Assembly (NCBI GenBank): GCA_964017185.1
Contig: OZ024869.1
Coordinates: forward strand, 2,192,501 to 2,256,500
Source: Rugalucina vietnamica
Taxonomy: Eukaryota > Mollusca > Bivalvia > Lucinida > Lucinidae
Direction: 5' to 3'
DNA: 64,000 nt
Positions within the stretch are counted from its first letter, which is position 1, and every line of letters begins with the position of its first letter. Both the position numbers and the translations under genes were made by a program. Below are positions 24,240 through 36,490 of this stretch, one piece after another. Below the pieces are notes generated by a model. It saw nothing but the letters and a program-made list of their open reading frames with translations. It had not been told where the DNA came from and did no database searches.

Positions 24240-24430
24240 TTGCAAGAAAGTCTGCTTAGGCAGAATCGAAGACAAAGACACAGATGAATTGCCCTTGGCA
24301 GTGCCTCTTCTTCTCGTAGCACCAGCCAAGATGTTATATCCCTTTCTTTTCCCCAAAATTGCAAGTCTTTAGCCATCTTCTATGAGTTAACAGCCAGGTT
24401 TGTGTCTGATCTGATTGGAAAACCTGAAGA
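24240..24430 (+). mobile_element. Decayed family A MITE
   Basis: CTTAGGCAGAATCGAAGACAA, CAAGTCTTTAGCCATCTTCT and GGTTTGTGTCTGATCTGATT match successive parts of plus-oriented family A copies, but the palindrome and both TGAGCC ends are eroded. Confidence 0.5.
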
Positions 24431-26252
24431 CAATTTTTTTTTCTAGAAAAGGCTGAACATTTTCAAGTTCACACTTTAGCAAACCCTGAACATCAAAGAT
24501 CTAGGAGCTCTTCTATATAAATAGTTATCATAATTAGTAACCAAAATCCATAAAAAGGTTGACAAAATGTTTGAAAAAGAGATACAAATAGAAAGAAATG
24601 ATCAATAGATTCCTACAAAAGTGGTTTATTATTTGTCTGTGAAGTAGACCCACATCAGAGTCTGAGAGAAAAGAACAAACCATGAAAAAGCAAAAAACAA
24701 ATGAAAATATGAATTTCAGAATTGCTAAAAAAATCCAACAGGATTGGAGCATGAGACTCAAGCCCATTATAGTTTATTCAATAACGCTATGATGACCTTG
24801 ACCTATTGTCAGCAAGGCCAAGTTTGGAAACATAGGCTTTAATTTACAAATTGTGATAAAGTGAAGAAAATTGAATTTTCAACTATTGGAATAAAAGAAA
24901 ACAATCAATTTTTCAGGAAGTTTTGCAGCCAGTCTCCTGAAATTTGCTATCATTTAGTCAATGATGGTATGTCAGCTGAGTATTCTTGGGACCATATGGA
25001 GAATAACATCCAGATCTTCTGATTGCTATATGGACAAACTGTCTGTTCTTGCCTGCCCATGTTTGGTAAGACAAGAGTCATTTACCACTCTGACATCCTC
25101 TAAAATAACAAACACTGATGTAGCGGACATCCGATCTGTTACAAAGAAAACATGCGCCACAGCTCAGGTGTCTAAAGACAGAGTTTTGATAAATATTTGT
25201 ATTTTGTTTGTTTGTGTGAGCATTTATCCGACCAATCATTATCTTTATCAATCTTATTCCGGCTGACATGTGACAGTGTTTGCAGTAACCTGAGCACAAT
25301 GAATCCTTTGAGATGGATTCTGAAGACACAGCAACAAAGGCAGTGGGTGGGACGTTGTGGCCTTGCGATCACGGTGTTCCTTCATCTTTAGTTTGAGTTT
25401 TATACCATAGTTTCCTTAAGTTTTTGGTTATCCTTAAAATTTGCAGCGGTACTTAAAACAGAACACAGACGCTTTTGACTGCCAAAAGCCAACAGTATGT
25501 GATAGACCAGGGAAACAGTGATCAGCCTACAATGCAAGATGGTCAGCAATGTTTGCTAAAACCTAGCTTCCTTCTAAATATTAGGAAAGTTAGGGGTACA
25601 CATGTACTTAATTATGATGAATGCGGCACTGTTGTAGCACAACATTTAAATCTAATTTAACTTTTAAATTCATGAGATTTCAAAGCAAAAGTAAACCAAA
25701 CAATGGACTTCAACAATATGCATTATTTCTTTGTGCATTGATAATATTAATTGTTCAGATAAGTCTGATGGAGTGATGAAGGTTTAAGCGGCATTTTTCA
25801 CTTTTTGATCATTCATTTTATTCTCTCTCCCATTACAATACAGGTATGTAAAAATAAGAATATTGTAGTCAATTGTTTATTATTGTCATCAATGACTCAG
25901 AATCCTACAAACTTACTGTTGATGATTTTTTTTTTTTTCAAATGCCATGCTCCAACTAACATCACTGAATTTAAGCTACCATCACTGATTCTTGTTGAAA
26001 GAGGACCCTGTTAGGAGGGACATGTTTAAAATATCATTAAAATGCCATGATTTCATGGGAAGCTACAATTTTGGTGGTTAGTACTAATTTTGTGTCTGAA
26101 ATTTATTTTTTAGCTTCTTTCAATCTAAATTTTATTGCAAAGATATCAGTTTCTGTTCTCTTTTCTTTCCATTAATGTTTCTGAATGTTTCGTCTTTTGT
26201 ATCCTTGTGCTTTAATTAGTTTTCACTATCACTTTTTAATTATTTCATTATT
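24431..26252. other. Intergenic, nothing recognised
   Basis: AT-rich. The overlapping open frames around 24961-25391 (up to 101 residues) lie on both strands and show no domain or conserved motif. Confidence 0.45.
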
Positions 26253-26495
26253 TGAGCTGCCTCATGGGAAAACCAACAATCTGCATAGGCAAAAACAAAG
26301 ACGCAGATCAGCTTCGCGGTAACCGCGAAGCTGATAGCTGATCAGTGCCTTTGTTTTCGCTACACGGATAGTACACTTCCTTTTCTTCTTAAATCCGAAA
26401 TTTCAAGCATCTAGCTGTCTTCTGTGCTTCAACAGCCCGGTTTGTGTCCGACTTGTTCAGAAACCACATTGTTGGTTTTCTCACGAGGTGGCTCA
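26253..26495 (+). mobile_element. Family A hairpin MITE, copy 6, with stem slippage
   Basis: Ends TGAGCT/GGCTCA with TT on both flanks. The right stem carries a 7-bp repeat (AGCTGATAGCTGATCAG), which breaks the symmetry of the palindrome and accounts for the greater length. Likely replication slippage at the hairpin. Confidence 0.85.
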
Positions 26496-27464
26496 TTTCT
26501 AGCTGTTTAAAAGAAATTGCTCAAAGAAATGTTCTGAAAATCTCTTCTGAGACATCATTTGGCTACTTTGCCGCCAAATGATGCCAACCAGTGAACCAAG
26601 GAACAGATTTATCCATGGCGAAGTAGCTTATGAGTGGCTCTTGCCATGAACCAATTCCAAACAGGAAAGAAATACACTGTACACCTGTAATGGTGTACAT
26701 GATTTTCAATTAATTTTCATGATTTCTTTCCTCCCTGTTGCTATACATCACTGAGTGTGAAACTCAAGAGCCAGGCAGCTCCCCTGGACCAGACCATGAT
26801 AGGATATTATGTCTGGTTGGAGGTGTATTGAAATATTTTTCTTTCTTTGAAATCCCAGAATATTGTCACAGCTAATTACAGATTCATAGGTAGAGTATTT
26901 GTAGGTCCCTGCATGCTCCTCTAATCTCATTTCCATAGTTATTAACATCCTATTTAAATTTATAGACCATATTGAACACCATGATTAAAGCCTGTTCAAA
27001 AGTTGCAGATTAAATAAAAATGTGACTTGTCATGGAATTATCCTCATTATATGTGGTCATGGTCCATAATACACTGTATTCATATGGAAATCGGCTTGTG
27101 GATGCTTGAATGAATGGTATGCTGGTCGCTTCAGTGACATGTTAAAGCACAATTTGTTCAATTTCATATTACAGGTATTCATTATTGTCCATATCAAAGC
27201 CATTATGAGGCTGAATTAACTTTTTCCATGTTTATGTATGCAAAATAAAAACAGAGAACAATGGCCAACAATGCTTTGATTTTCATTCCCCCTATCCATG
27301 GATGGAGACTGCATATTTGGCTATTTCTCAACCAACTTGTTTCAGAGAAAAAGATCTTTGCATTTGTGGATGGACAACAACATACATGGAAGATAGCAAC
27401 AGACCGTATGGATTATGGTATTACTATAAGCTCAACTATTGAGCCTTTGCCTCATGCGAGCTAA
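26496..27464. other. Intergenic, nothing recognised
   Basis: AT-rich, no coding signal. Confidence 0.45.
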
Positions 27465-28996
27465 AACAAGAGGACCAATGGTCCTGTAAACGCTCACCTG
27501 AGATCTGCTGCATATACCAATAAACATGTTTGAATATTATGGTATTTAACCCCAGTGCAGAGGCAGATGAAGCCCTTGGGCCATTTTCTTCTCTTTTTTT
27601 CAGAATAATCAATATTCTGTCCATTTGCCAATTTCCTGCTGGCTTTTCCCTTCAAATGACATTTTAACAATTTTCCCCATTTAAATGCATGGTCAACCCA
27701 TGTTGACCTTGCAATAAACTGGGTCAAGGTCATCACAGGGTCATGATTTATGTATACATTGTAGTACTTAAGCCATAGATGCTTCACACCAAGTTTCTTT
27801 GAAATAGGTCCACCGGTTCCGGAGAAGAAGATTTTTGAAGCGTTTTTACCATATATGGGCATGGCGGCCATCTTCGTCATGTGACCTTGATTATTTATAT
27901 ATACATTGATTCCCCCATTCTATAGATGCTTCACATGAAATTTGGCTTTGATTGGCCAAGCGGTTTCAGAGAAGATGTTTGAATAGTATGGTAATATACA
28001 TGTATAATGCCCCGGGATTGGGGCAAATATGCCCCTGGGGTCCAATTTTTTTCAGAATCATTAATAGTCAGTCCTACTGCCCATTTTCTGCAAGACTTTC
28101 ACTTTAAATGACATTTTAAAGGTTTTCCCCATTCAAATGCATTGGCAACCTATGTTGACCTTGCCGTAAAATAGGTCAAGGTCATCCAAAGGTCATAATT
28201 TATAAACACAATGTAGTACTTCAGTCCCCGATGCTTCATGTGAAGTTTCATTGAAATCGGTCAATTGGTTCAGGAGAAGAAGATTTTTGAAGGGTTTTTA
28301 CCATATATGGGCATGGCGGCCATCTTGATCATGTGACCTGGATTATTTATAAACACATTGATTCCCCCTTCCCATAGATGCTTCCTATAAAATTTGGCTT
28401 TGATTGGCCAAGTGGTTTCAGAGAAGAAGATCTTTGAATATTTTTGTAATATACATGTATATTGCCCCGGGGTGGGGGCAGACCAACCCCTGTGGTCCAT
28501 TTTATTTTCAAAATTATCTACCTTCAGTCCATTTGCCCATTTCCTGCAAGTTTTGCCTTTCAAATAACATTTTAACAATTTTCCCCATTCAAATGCATGG
28601 GCGACCTATGTTGACCTTGCCGTAAGGTCATCCAAAGGTCATAATTTATAAATACATTGTAGTACTCTAGTCCCCGATGCTTCATGCCAAGTTTCGTTGA
28701 AATCGGTCCAGTGGTTCCGGAGAAGAAGAATTTTGAAGGGTTTTTACCATATATGGGCATGGCAGCCATCTTGGTCATGTGACCTGGATTATTTATAAAC
28801 ACATTGGTTCCCCCTTCCCATAGATGCTTCATATAAAATTTGGCTTTAATTGGCCAAGCGATTTCAGAGAAGAAGACCTTTGAAAATGGTGGACGACGAT
28901 GACGACGATGACGACGACGACGACGGACGGACGCCGGACACCGGATCATGGCCATCCTATAAGCTCAACTTGTGAGCCTAACGGCTCAGGTGAGCT
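27465..28996. repeat. ~445-bp-period repeat bounded by CTCACCTGAG / CTCAGGTGAG
   Basis: The left edge contains GCTCACCTGAG (27489) and the right edge GGCTCAGGTGAGCT (28985). Inside, a ~445-bp unit occurs about three times: GGAGAAGAAGATTTTTGAAG with CATATATGGGCATGGC recurs near 27820, 28270 and 28718, and TGACCTTG...GGTCAAGGTCATC recurs with the same spacing. The right end has a (GAC/GATGAC)n microsatellite (28890-28935). Open frames of 102-128 residues inside are translated repeat. A widespread molluscan repeat type in my judgement; class unsettled. Confidence 0.8.
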
Positions 28997-29387
28997 AAAA
29001 ATCAGTTGTGGATATACCATTAGGAGAGCCAGGGATGGATGCTCCAAGAGAGAATAAATTTGGTACTATCCAGAAACTCATAATGATTATCATGATATAT
29101 ATGCACATTTTTTTCTGCGGCAATGTAAAAACCTCTTGTAAAAGCAAGAAGTCAGAAGTCAAACCGATTTCCAGGTTTGAAAAACGTCATTATTGTGCAA
29201 TTATTGTAAATCATCTTTGATTGTTTTCTTTAATCTGACAAATTTATGTAATTTAAGTTTAAACATATAAGTCTTAGAATGATATTTTTAAACTAAACAT
29301 GTATATATATGAGCCGTATCATGAAAAACAGTCTGTTTAAATATTCAGTAAACCCTAAAACAGAGATAATTATGGGATCCACTCTTT

Positions 29388-29434
<47 letters not shown>

Positions 29435-30537
29435 ATAATAAAAAAATCACATTTTTATTTAAGACCATAGCTGGCAATAGTTACTACAAAGCTCTGCAGT
29501 GAAGATAGCGGAACTCTACAAGACAACAACAACAATGGCCAGGTATTGCTGAAAAACTTTATAACTTGTGTTTACATTGATATTTTTTGAGGAAATTAAA
29601 GATTTTAGAATCAATTATAAACCACTAATGGATAAAAGTAACTGGAGCTTTTACAGATGTTCTTTATTATACAGAATAATTGATATAATTAATATTTCAT
29701 TATTTTTTGCATTATCCACCATCTCGAAGTTAATCTTAAATTTTGGTCGGTCAAGGTAGGCATGCATGCATGGGCAAGAGTCATGGTGCAGCAAATAAGA
29801 CGAGTGGATACATCCTGGTCAGCTATATTCAACTCGCATCATAATGAGCTCACATAATAAGGCCTGTAATTTTAGCATTATCACAGTTATGAAAAAGTTG
29901 TCCATAATTTTAGAATACTTACAATAATTAACTCCCCTTTTTCAAAATGACCATCAGTCGGATGCCAACTTTTCCATGATGAGGTTTTAATTACGAAAAT
30001 GCCAATCCAACAAACCAGGGAACAACAGCTAATAAAATGGCAAAAATGGCAATTTTAGAATTTAAATTACGAAAACTGTGCGACTAATAATTTGACGAGT
30101 TTCCGTGTGTGATAACATTCATAAACAGGGTGGTAGGTGACAGTGAGAATAAAGGGTGAAAAATTACAACCCATTAATTATTGGTCATCGGCCTGATTGG
30201 ACTGGGTATGTATGTGGTATGGTCTGGTGTGGGACATTAGATGGGGTGTAATTATAGTCAGCGGGACCAAACTGATTGGGCAAGTGGCAGGATAGCACTA
30301 CAATCTTGTGACAACAGGTTATTAGCCAGACCATGAGCTAAAAATATTGTGGGGTACTTGGTACATTACACTGGGACAAAACATACCATACAATACACAG
30401 ACAGGAGCATCTAATACATGTACTTTCAAGACCCTTAAAATTTGAAAATGATTTGATAGAATTGTGTTTTTGAAAGTCGTAGAAAGATTCAATTCAAATG
30501 GAAGAAAGGGTTCAGCTGCTGCAGCAGATCTTGCAAC
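28997..30537. other. Intergenic; long poly(A) at 29389-29432
   Basis: AT-rich with an uninterrupted A-run of about 43 bases followed by ATAATAATA, and a CATGCATGCATG stretch at 29760. No gene supported; the A-run could be a retroposon tail, but I could not recognise the body. Confidence 0.45.
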
Positions 30538-31640
30538 AGAGCAATTGACTTTGGAGGGCAGATTAGGATTAATGCATGACTTGGTAGGGCAGATTAGGAT
30601 TAATGCATTACTTGGTAGGGCAGATTAGGATTACTGCATGACTTGGTAGGGCAGATTAGGATTACTGCATGACTTGGTAGGGCAGATTAGGATTAATGCA
30701 TGACTTGGTAGGGCAGATTAAGATTAATGCATGACTTGGGAGGGCAGATTAGGATTAATGCATGACTTGGTAAGGCAGATTAGGATTAATGCATGACTTG
30801 GTAGGGGTGATAAGGATTAATGCATGACTTGGTGGGGCAGATCAGAATTAATGCATCCTAATCCACACTACCAAGTCATGCATTAATCCTAATCTGCCCT
30901 ACCAAGTCATGCATTAATCCTAATCTGCCTTACCCAAGTCATGCATTAATCCTAATCTGCCCTCCCAAGTCATGCATTAATTCTAATCTGCATGACTTTT
31001 TAGAGCAGATTCTGAGGGTTAATGCATGACTTGGTAGGGTGGATTAGGATTAATGCACGACTTGGTAGGGTGGATTAGGATAAATGCATGACTTGGTAAG
31101 GCAGATTAATGCAAGACTTGTGAAGGCAGATTAGAAATAATGCATGACTTAGGAGGGCAGATTAGAATGCATGATTTGGGAGGGCAGATAAGATTAATGT
31201 ATGACTTGGGAGGGCAGATTAGGATTAATGCATTTCTTGGGAGGGCAGATTAGGATTAATACATTACTTGGGAGGGCAGATTATAATTATGCATTACTTT
31301 TTATGCAGATAAGGAGAAATGCAAGAATTGTGAGGACAGATTAGGATTAATGTATATCTTGGTAGGGCAAATTAGGACAATGCATGACTTGGAAGGGCAG
31401 ATCAGGATCAATGCATGACTTGGGAGGGCAAATCAGGATTAATGCATGACTTGGGAGGGCAAATCAGGATTAATGCATGACTTGGGAGGGCAAATCAGGA
31501 TTAATGCATGACTTGGTAGCAAAGATTTGGATTAATTTCGAGAAGGCAACATATGCAGAAGGGTAGATTACTGTTACTTTATGATCTGGGAGGGTAGATT
31601 ATGATTATTGCATGATTTGAGAGGACAGAATTTAAATAAG
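30538..31640. repeat. 31-bp minisatellite with internal inversion
   Basis: About 34 units of GCATGACTTGGTAGGGCAG plus ATTAGGATTAAT. Between 30857 and 30991 about four units run in the opposite orientation. Units become shorter and more diverged to the right (31100-31640). Confidence 0.92.
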
Positions 31641-31868
31641 AAATCTGAATTTCAGGGTGGTCTTGGCAACCTCATTTTCTCTGATTTTTTTTAACCTAAA
31701 TATAACATTAAAAATGACATATTCTTAAATCAGAAATTTACCAGGTCAAATGTCTGGCACATCTGTCATTGGCATGACTTTGTACCTCTATAGTCTGGGC
31801 AAGCATCCACATTGGCCCAAGGCTTGCTGGTCAATAAAGGTGAGATACTACTGCAGATAACTATCACC

Positions 31869-32697
31869 TGAGCCACAACGCAGGAAAACTGGTCTTTGGG
31901 GTATCCAACCATGTAAAGGGTGTTAAGAAAGTTCGTTCCGCGCAAAAATTGTTTTCCTGATTGCTTGATTTTAATGATTCAACACTGAAAAATGACATAA
32001 CCAGACTTTAATTTGGATGTATGTGAAAAGACAAAAGCAAATATGTTTTAAATCAGATACCTGATCATGAAAAAAGTGGCCCTCAAACACTGGCACCCAT
32101 TTTCTGACCCTTGAACTTTTACACAAAAATGGGGGTATACTAGTAAAAATCTTTGCCATGCCAAAACTGATGCGTAAAATTCTTCTATAATTTAATGAAT
32201 AAAGCCTTAATGAACTACTTATTCGCCATTTATCATAGTTCTGTGATATCTTCAATTATAAACCTGTAAAGAAGACTCAAATGTCAAAATTTTCACAATT
32301 TTTGCAGAAAATCGAATTACTCCAAAATTTGTGAAATACAGTTCCCTTAGAAAATATGCATCTGTGAAGCAACTCGACGTTAGACAGCATTTCCATTGCT
32401 AAATTGTATCTGAGAATGGAACAAATTCATGGAAAATGTATAATTTAATTAGTTTTTGTCTACAAAATGCTTTCAAATCATGTAGTAAAAGTGCGGAACG
32501 AACTTTCTTAACACCCTTTACGACACAAACCCACATAATACAGTCTAAGGAAAAGGCTAGAATCTTGAAATTTTGGATTTAAGAATAAGAGGAATTGTAC
32601 TATCCGTGTAGCAAAAACAAAGGTGCTATACTGCACAGCTGATCTGCGCCATTGTTTTTGCATAGGCAAAAATCTGGTTTTCTCATGACCCAGCTCA
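31869..32697 (-). mobile_element. Family A MITE, copy 13, split by a mariner-like MITE
   Basis: 31869-31915 matches the outer end of minus-oriented copies (TGAGCC, AAACTGGTCTTTGGGG, TATCCAACCATG) and 32519-32697 continues from CGACACAAACC through AGGAATTGTACTATCCG to the final CAGCTCA. Removing the 31916-32518 insert restores one colinear element. The remaining stem arm reads ACTGCACAGCTGATC, the older stem type, and the other arm is gone. Flanks CC and TC no longer match. Confidence 0.8.
31916..32518. mobile_element. Mariner-like MITE nested in a family A element
   Basis: Inverted termini AAGGGTGTTAAGAAAGTTCG at left and, inverted, CGAACTTTCTTAACACCCTT at right, continuing as TTCCGC on both sides. 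TA lies on each side, the Tc1/mariner target duplication; the terminal sequence GGGTGTTAAGAAAGTTCGTTCC also looks mariner-like. The 603-bp inside holds no transposase: the 94-residue minus-strand frame (31971-32255) lacks any catalytic DDD motif. Confidence 0.85.
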
Positions 32698-33217
32698 TCT
32701 AAAAGCAATTATACCACAGTCAAACCATCTTGTCTTGAAACTAATACCAAATCTTCAACAATACAAAATGTCTTTATTTTGTTCCTGTGACATGCTGTAT
32801 CTTATTATTAAACAGATAAAATATGAATCAAATACATAAATCTTTCACATAATTAATACTTAGTAAATGACCATGAAGGGGATAACCAAATAGTTTCATT
32901 TGACACCATGATGCTATCTGACAATGGAGAAAAATTAACAAGATTTAAACATTTTGACAAATTTTAATTTAATGGGTGTCAGACAGATAGGACTGTATCT
33001 TCATTACAAAATGAGTTGTGCCATGTGAAAACCTACTTTTGCATAAGCAAAAGCAAAGGCACATATTGTCATACCAGAGTGCAAAAGATTATGCATCTCA
33101 GGTTTAATATCTTATACAACCAGACTCAATATCTTCTGTGTGAAGAGCCCTAAGGATATTTACCAAAGAGTGAGAATAGAAAGACCAAGAATTTAAACAA
33201 CAAACAAAATGACCAGC
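32698..33217. other. Intergenic with family A end fragment
   Basis: At 33012-33070 GAGTTGTGCCATGTGAAAAC and GCATAAGCAAAAGCAAAGG look like the first ~55 bases of a plus-oriented family A copy; the rest is missing. Confidence 0.4.
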
Positions 33218-33486
33218 GGAGGCCCCCGTGGCCAAGTGGTTAAGAGCGCTGATATTTCATTACTGCACTTAACCATTCGATCATCTCACCGCTGTGTCTG
33301 GTGTGGGTTCGAGCCCCGCTCTGGCCACATGTGAGACAAGCAAAGTTCTGCTTGCGGGTGTGTCAGGTGGTTTTTCTCGGGGTTCGCCCGTTTTCGCCCC
33401 ACCTACTGATTGGCACCGTCTTATATGAGCAGAAATAATCTTGAAAGGGATGTTAAACTGAATAAAAAAAATAAATAAATAAATAA
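33218..33486 (+). mobile_element. tRNA-derived SINE S2, complete, with target duplication
   Basis: The head GGCCCCCGTGGCCAAGTGG (A box TGGCCAAGTGG) and GGTTCGAGCCCC (B box) are tRNA-like and resemble Ser/Leu-type heads. The body contains GCTTGCGGGTGTGTCAGGTG and CGCCCCACCTACTGATTGG and ends in (AAAT)n. Perfect 12-bp target duplication AAAATGACCAGC at 33206-33217 and 33487-33498. The A-to-B box interval is longer than in a tRNA, as ~40 extra bases lie between the boxes. Confidence 0.92.
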
Positions 33487-33498
33487 AAAATGACCAGC

Positions 33499-34391
33499 TC
33501 TTTCCCAGCAAGGTGGTTCAGTCAGCATCAATCATAAACCAAATGACCACATTTTTTTTTTCTGGGATATCACAAGCAGAAAAAGAATGGATAGCACTGT
33601 TCACTATGACTCAGAGTCACTTTTTGACTACTGGTACTTGAAAAATGATTTCCAGACACAAAATTGGCTCCTTCAGGAAGTAAACTATAAACATCAAGAA
33701 ATGCACATGTTATCCTCAGGCTTTCTGTTATAAACAAATCTTCAGATTTTAGTGATCTATTAAACCATATTTTATAACCAGTCTTTGATATATTTTATGC
33801 TTTCTACCCTGTGGCAACATCTTAAAATTCATCAGAAACAGTTTGTTAGTTTGGCAAAATGCAGACCCAGAAATTTATAACATATGAAATTTATAACCAT
33901 TTCTAATAAATGATGCCACATAAACACACTGTCAATCCAGGAAGAGAATTTCTTTATTTCATAGGAAGGAAATGCTTTCGTTTATTACACAACTGAAAGT
34001 AACTCACAGAGAGTAAACTTACTCTTACTTTTCATGGCATCTAATCAACCCACTGAACAATTTTTGAGTCATGTCAGCACAGAAGAATAGGTCTGTAGAC
34101 ACAAGCATTGGAAATGTCTATATGCCCCCACCCTTCATCCCCAATCTAGAATGGCCATTAATATTCCCAACTGAGAATGAACCGCTTGACTGACAGATAT
34201 TTTGGAATTATTTTCTGGACCTAAAAACTGTTGTTGTTGTTTTAAAACCCAGGTGTATCCAAGCATCAATAAAATTCAAACAGACCCAATAAAACAAATA
34301 CCAACCCACAAAATAACACTCATATGCTTTTATAATCCCTGCCAGATTTGAAAAATAATAATATTTTCAGTAACCAAAAACCAAAAGTATT
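33499..34391. other. Intergenic, nothing recognised
   Basis: AT-rich, no signal. Confidence 0.45.
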
Positions 34392-34627
34392 TGAGCCGCC
34401 TCATGGGAAAACCAACAATTTGCATATGCGAAAACAAAGGCGCAGATCAGCTTCGCGCTAACCGCGAAGCTGATCAGCGCCTTTGTTTTCGCTACAAGGA
34501 TAGTACACTTCCTCTTCTTCCTAAATCCGAAATTTCAAGCTTCTGGCCTGCTTCTGTGATTGTACAGCCTGATTTGTGTCAGACCCATTCGGAAACCACA
34601 TTGTTGGTTTTTCCGAGAGGCGGCTCA
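34392..34627 (+). mobile_element. Family A hairpin MITE, copy 7
   Basis: TGAGCC/GGCTCA ends and TT on both flanks. One stem base differs (CGCGCTAACCGCG), breaking a single pair next to the centre. The 82-residue frame across it is repeat-derived. Confidence 0.85.
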
Positions 34628-34944
34628 TTTGTATTTTAGTGCTCCCTCTTTGACAGTCAGTAGCAGCCATGAATCAATCTTCATTACATAAAAACTTTAT
34701 ATTTGTCAAAAGATTTTCAACTTCCATGCAGTACAAAACACAAAACAGCCCTCCTGGCTTGGTAACCTAAGTGACAGCTCAAGCCTGTCAATGCTTTACA
34801 GAATGTTTCGCAAATGGCAAAAGAGCAGTTTTTCTCCAAAAGGATCTAAAATTGGTTAAAGGAGCCTCTACTGTCACTTCCAATTATCTTTCTCAGAATT
34901 AAGTGATCACTTCAACATGTGAGTAGCATCTGAAATTGGGCCAT

Positions 34945-35165
34945 GGCCTGAGGAAACCTGCCTTTGGGTTACTCAGTCACCAGGTCCAGTGCAACATGAG
35001 CTGTGAAAGCACAGAAGATGGCCTGGCATTGAAATTTCAGATTAGGAGTAAAGGGACTGTACTATTGTTTCTATGAAGCAAAAATAAAGGTGCTGATCGG
35101 CTTGCACTAATGCAAACCAGCACCCTTACTTTTGTTTTTACATTTTTGTTTTAACAGGGCTCAAA
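34945..35165 (-). mobile_element. Decayed family A MITE
   Basis: In order: GGAAACCTGCCTTTGGGTT, CAGGTCCAGTGCAACATGAG, TTGAAATTTCAGATTAGGAG, GGGACTGTACTATTG, AATAAAGGTGCTGATCGGC. This is the minus-oriented family A plan with heavy decay; the stem is reduced to GATCGGCTTGCACTAATGC. Confidence 0.6.
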
Positions 35166-36213
35166 AAATCTAAAATTTCTTCTGGAATCTTTGAACAGTT
35201 TCAGCTCAATTGGCCTTTATTTTAGTCCAAACTGATTACACTGTAAATCAGACTAATACTTTAAGGTTCTTAATGCTTCACTAGAATTTATTCCAAAAAG
35301 AGTCATAAACACAAAATTTGATTTTAAAGTTATTCAATTTCAAACCTTTCTTTAAACTTTAATGTAACATGGTCAGCTGTTCTGGAGTCAAAGCCAGATG
35401 TCTTTTGGCCCGCGCCTCTGGTGAAAAAAGGGGTCTTAAAAGAGTCCTCTCATCCCTATGGTTCCCAAACTTTTTTATGCCGTTTTAATCAACACCTAAA
35501 TATAAAAGCAGACATAACAAAAAAGAAAGTGTTCACACACAACTCTCTGAAAGCTGTATTAATACAGGGTCCCCAAGGTCCCTAATTTTTTCTAGGATTA
35601 CAAGGCTCAGTTTCAGCACCCATATGTTAATTGATAGTCATGTCCCTTGGCCCCTATTGCATTTCCATTTAGTTTTAAAGACACAGGACAAATGGAATCA
35701 ACTTTCCCCTTACATGGGTCAATCTGCTGGACAAGCAAGTGGGAGGGGTAACTTGAGCCTTAAAAGGCAAGGGTTTTAGTGTTAAATACATTAAATGATT
35801 GTTAATAATTAATAGACTGATGTATCCTCTTACAAATATCAAACATCAATATAAAGCTCAATGTATCATTAACAAAAATCATGCATACATCCAATGAAAT
35901 AATATAAATTTCCATTTTATTCAAGAAATAATCAAAATGTTTTAATGAAGTTTTTTTTTTGCTATTGAAAATCATATGATTTTTATTTCAGGGAGCATTT
36001 ATGTGCGTCACAAACACCTGAGCAAGAAATTGCACACTGCATGGCTCATGTGTATAAATTTGATGTAAATCAATTTGCTGCAGCCCGTGGCCACCTATAA
36101 TATCTGGAAAATTGTACGTAAATCACAGTCCTAAAAGTTGTAAGAAGACTGGTGGTAAATGTAATCTACAATATAAAGTACAAGGATTTCCTGCATCTAT
36201 TTCCCAATACATA
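35166..36213. other. Intergenic, nothing recognised
   Basis: AT-rich sequence leading up to the 4.84-kb TIR element. No gene is supported. Confidence 0.45.
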
Positions 36214-36250
36214 CTGAATCAACCTATGGAAACGGTGTATTAGAAAAACG

Positions 36251-36315
36251 GTGAATCAACGGGGGTTAATCGGAAAAATGTGAACCATCGGGCGAGGTGT
36301 CGGTGACACATCGGG
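36251..36315 (+). promoter_or_regulatory. Subterminal iterons, left end
   Basis: Three copies of GTGANNCAWCGGG: 36251 (GTGAATCAACGGG), 36280 (GTGAACCATCGGG) and 36303 (GTGACACATCGGG), 29 and 23 bp apart, all in one orientation. A further cluster in the same orientation lies at 38507, 38528 and 38550. Repeated subterminal motifs of this kind usually bind a transposase; that role is inferred. Confidence 0.7.
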
Positions 36316-36490
36316 ATTTACAATGGCGACACGGTACGTAGTTTTAATTTTCTTTTTGTTTTGTTCCGACATGGCTGGGTGACGTTGTATGTCAAAATTC
36401 TGTTTGCTGCAGGAGCTGTAGAAATCATTATTGTTCTTTATTATGTAAACAGTCTGTAAACTAGAAATTGGCTGCAAGCAAGGCTTTCAG

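Noticed and set aside
31971-32255. Mariner transposase remnant on the minus strand
   Set aside because: The 94-residue frame has no helix-turn-helix or DDD-type motif that I recognise; the element is non-autonomous.
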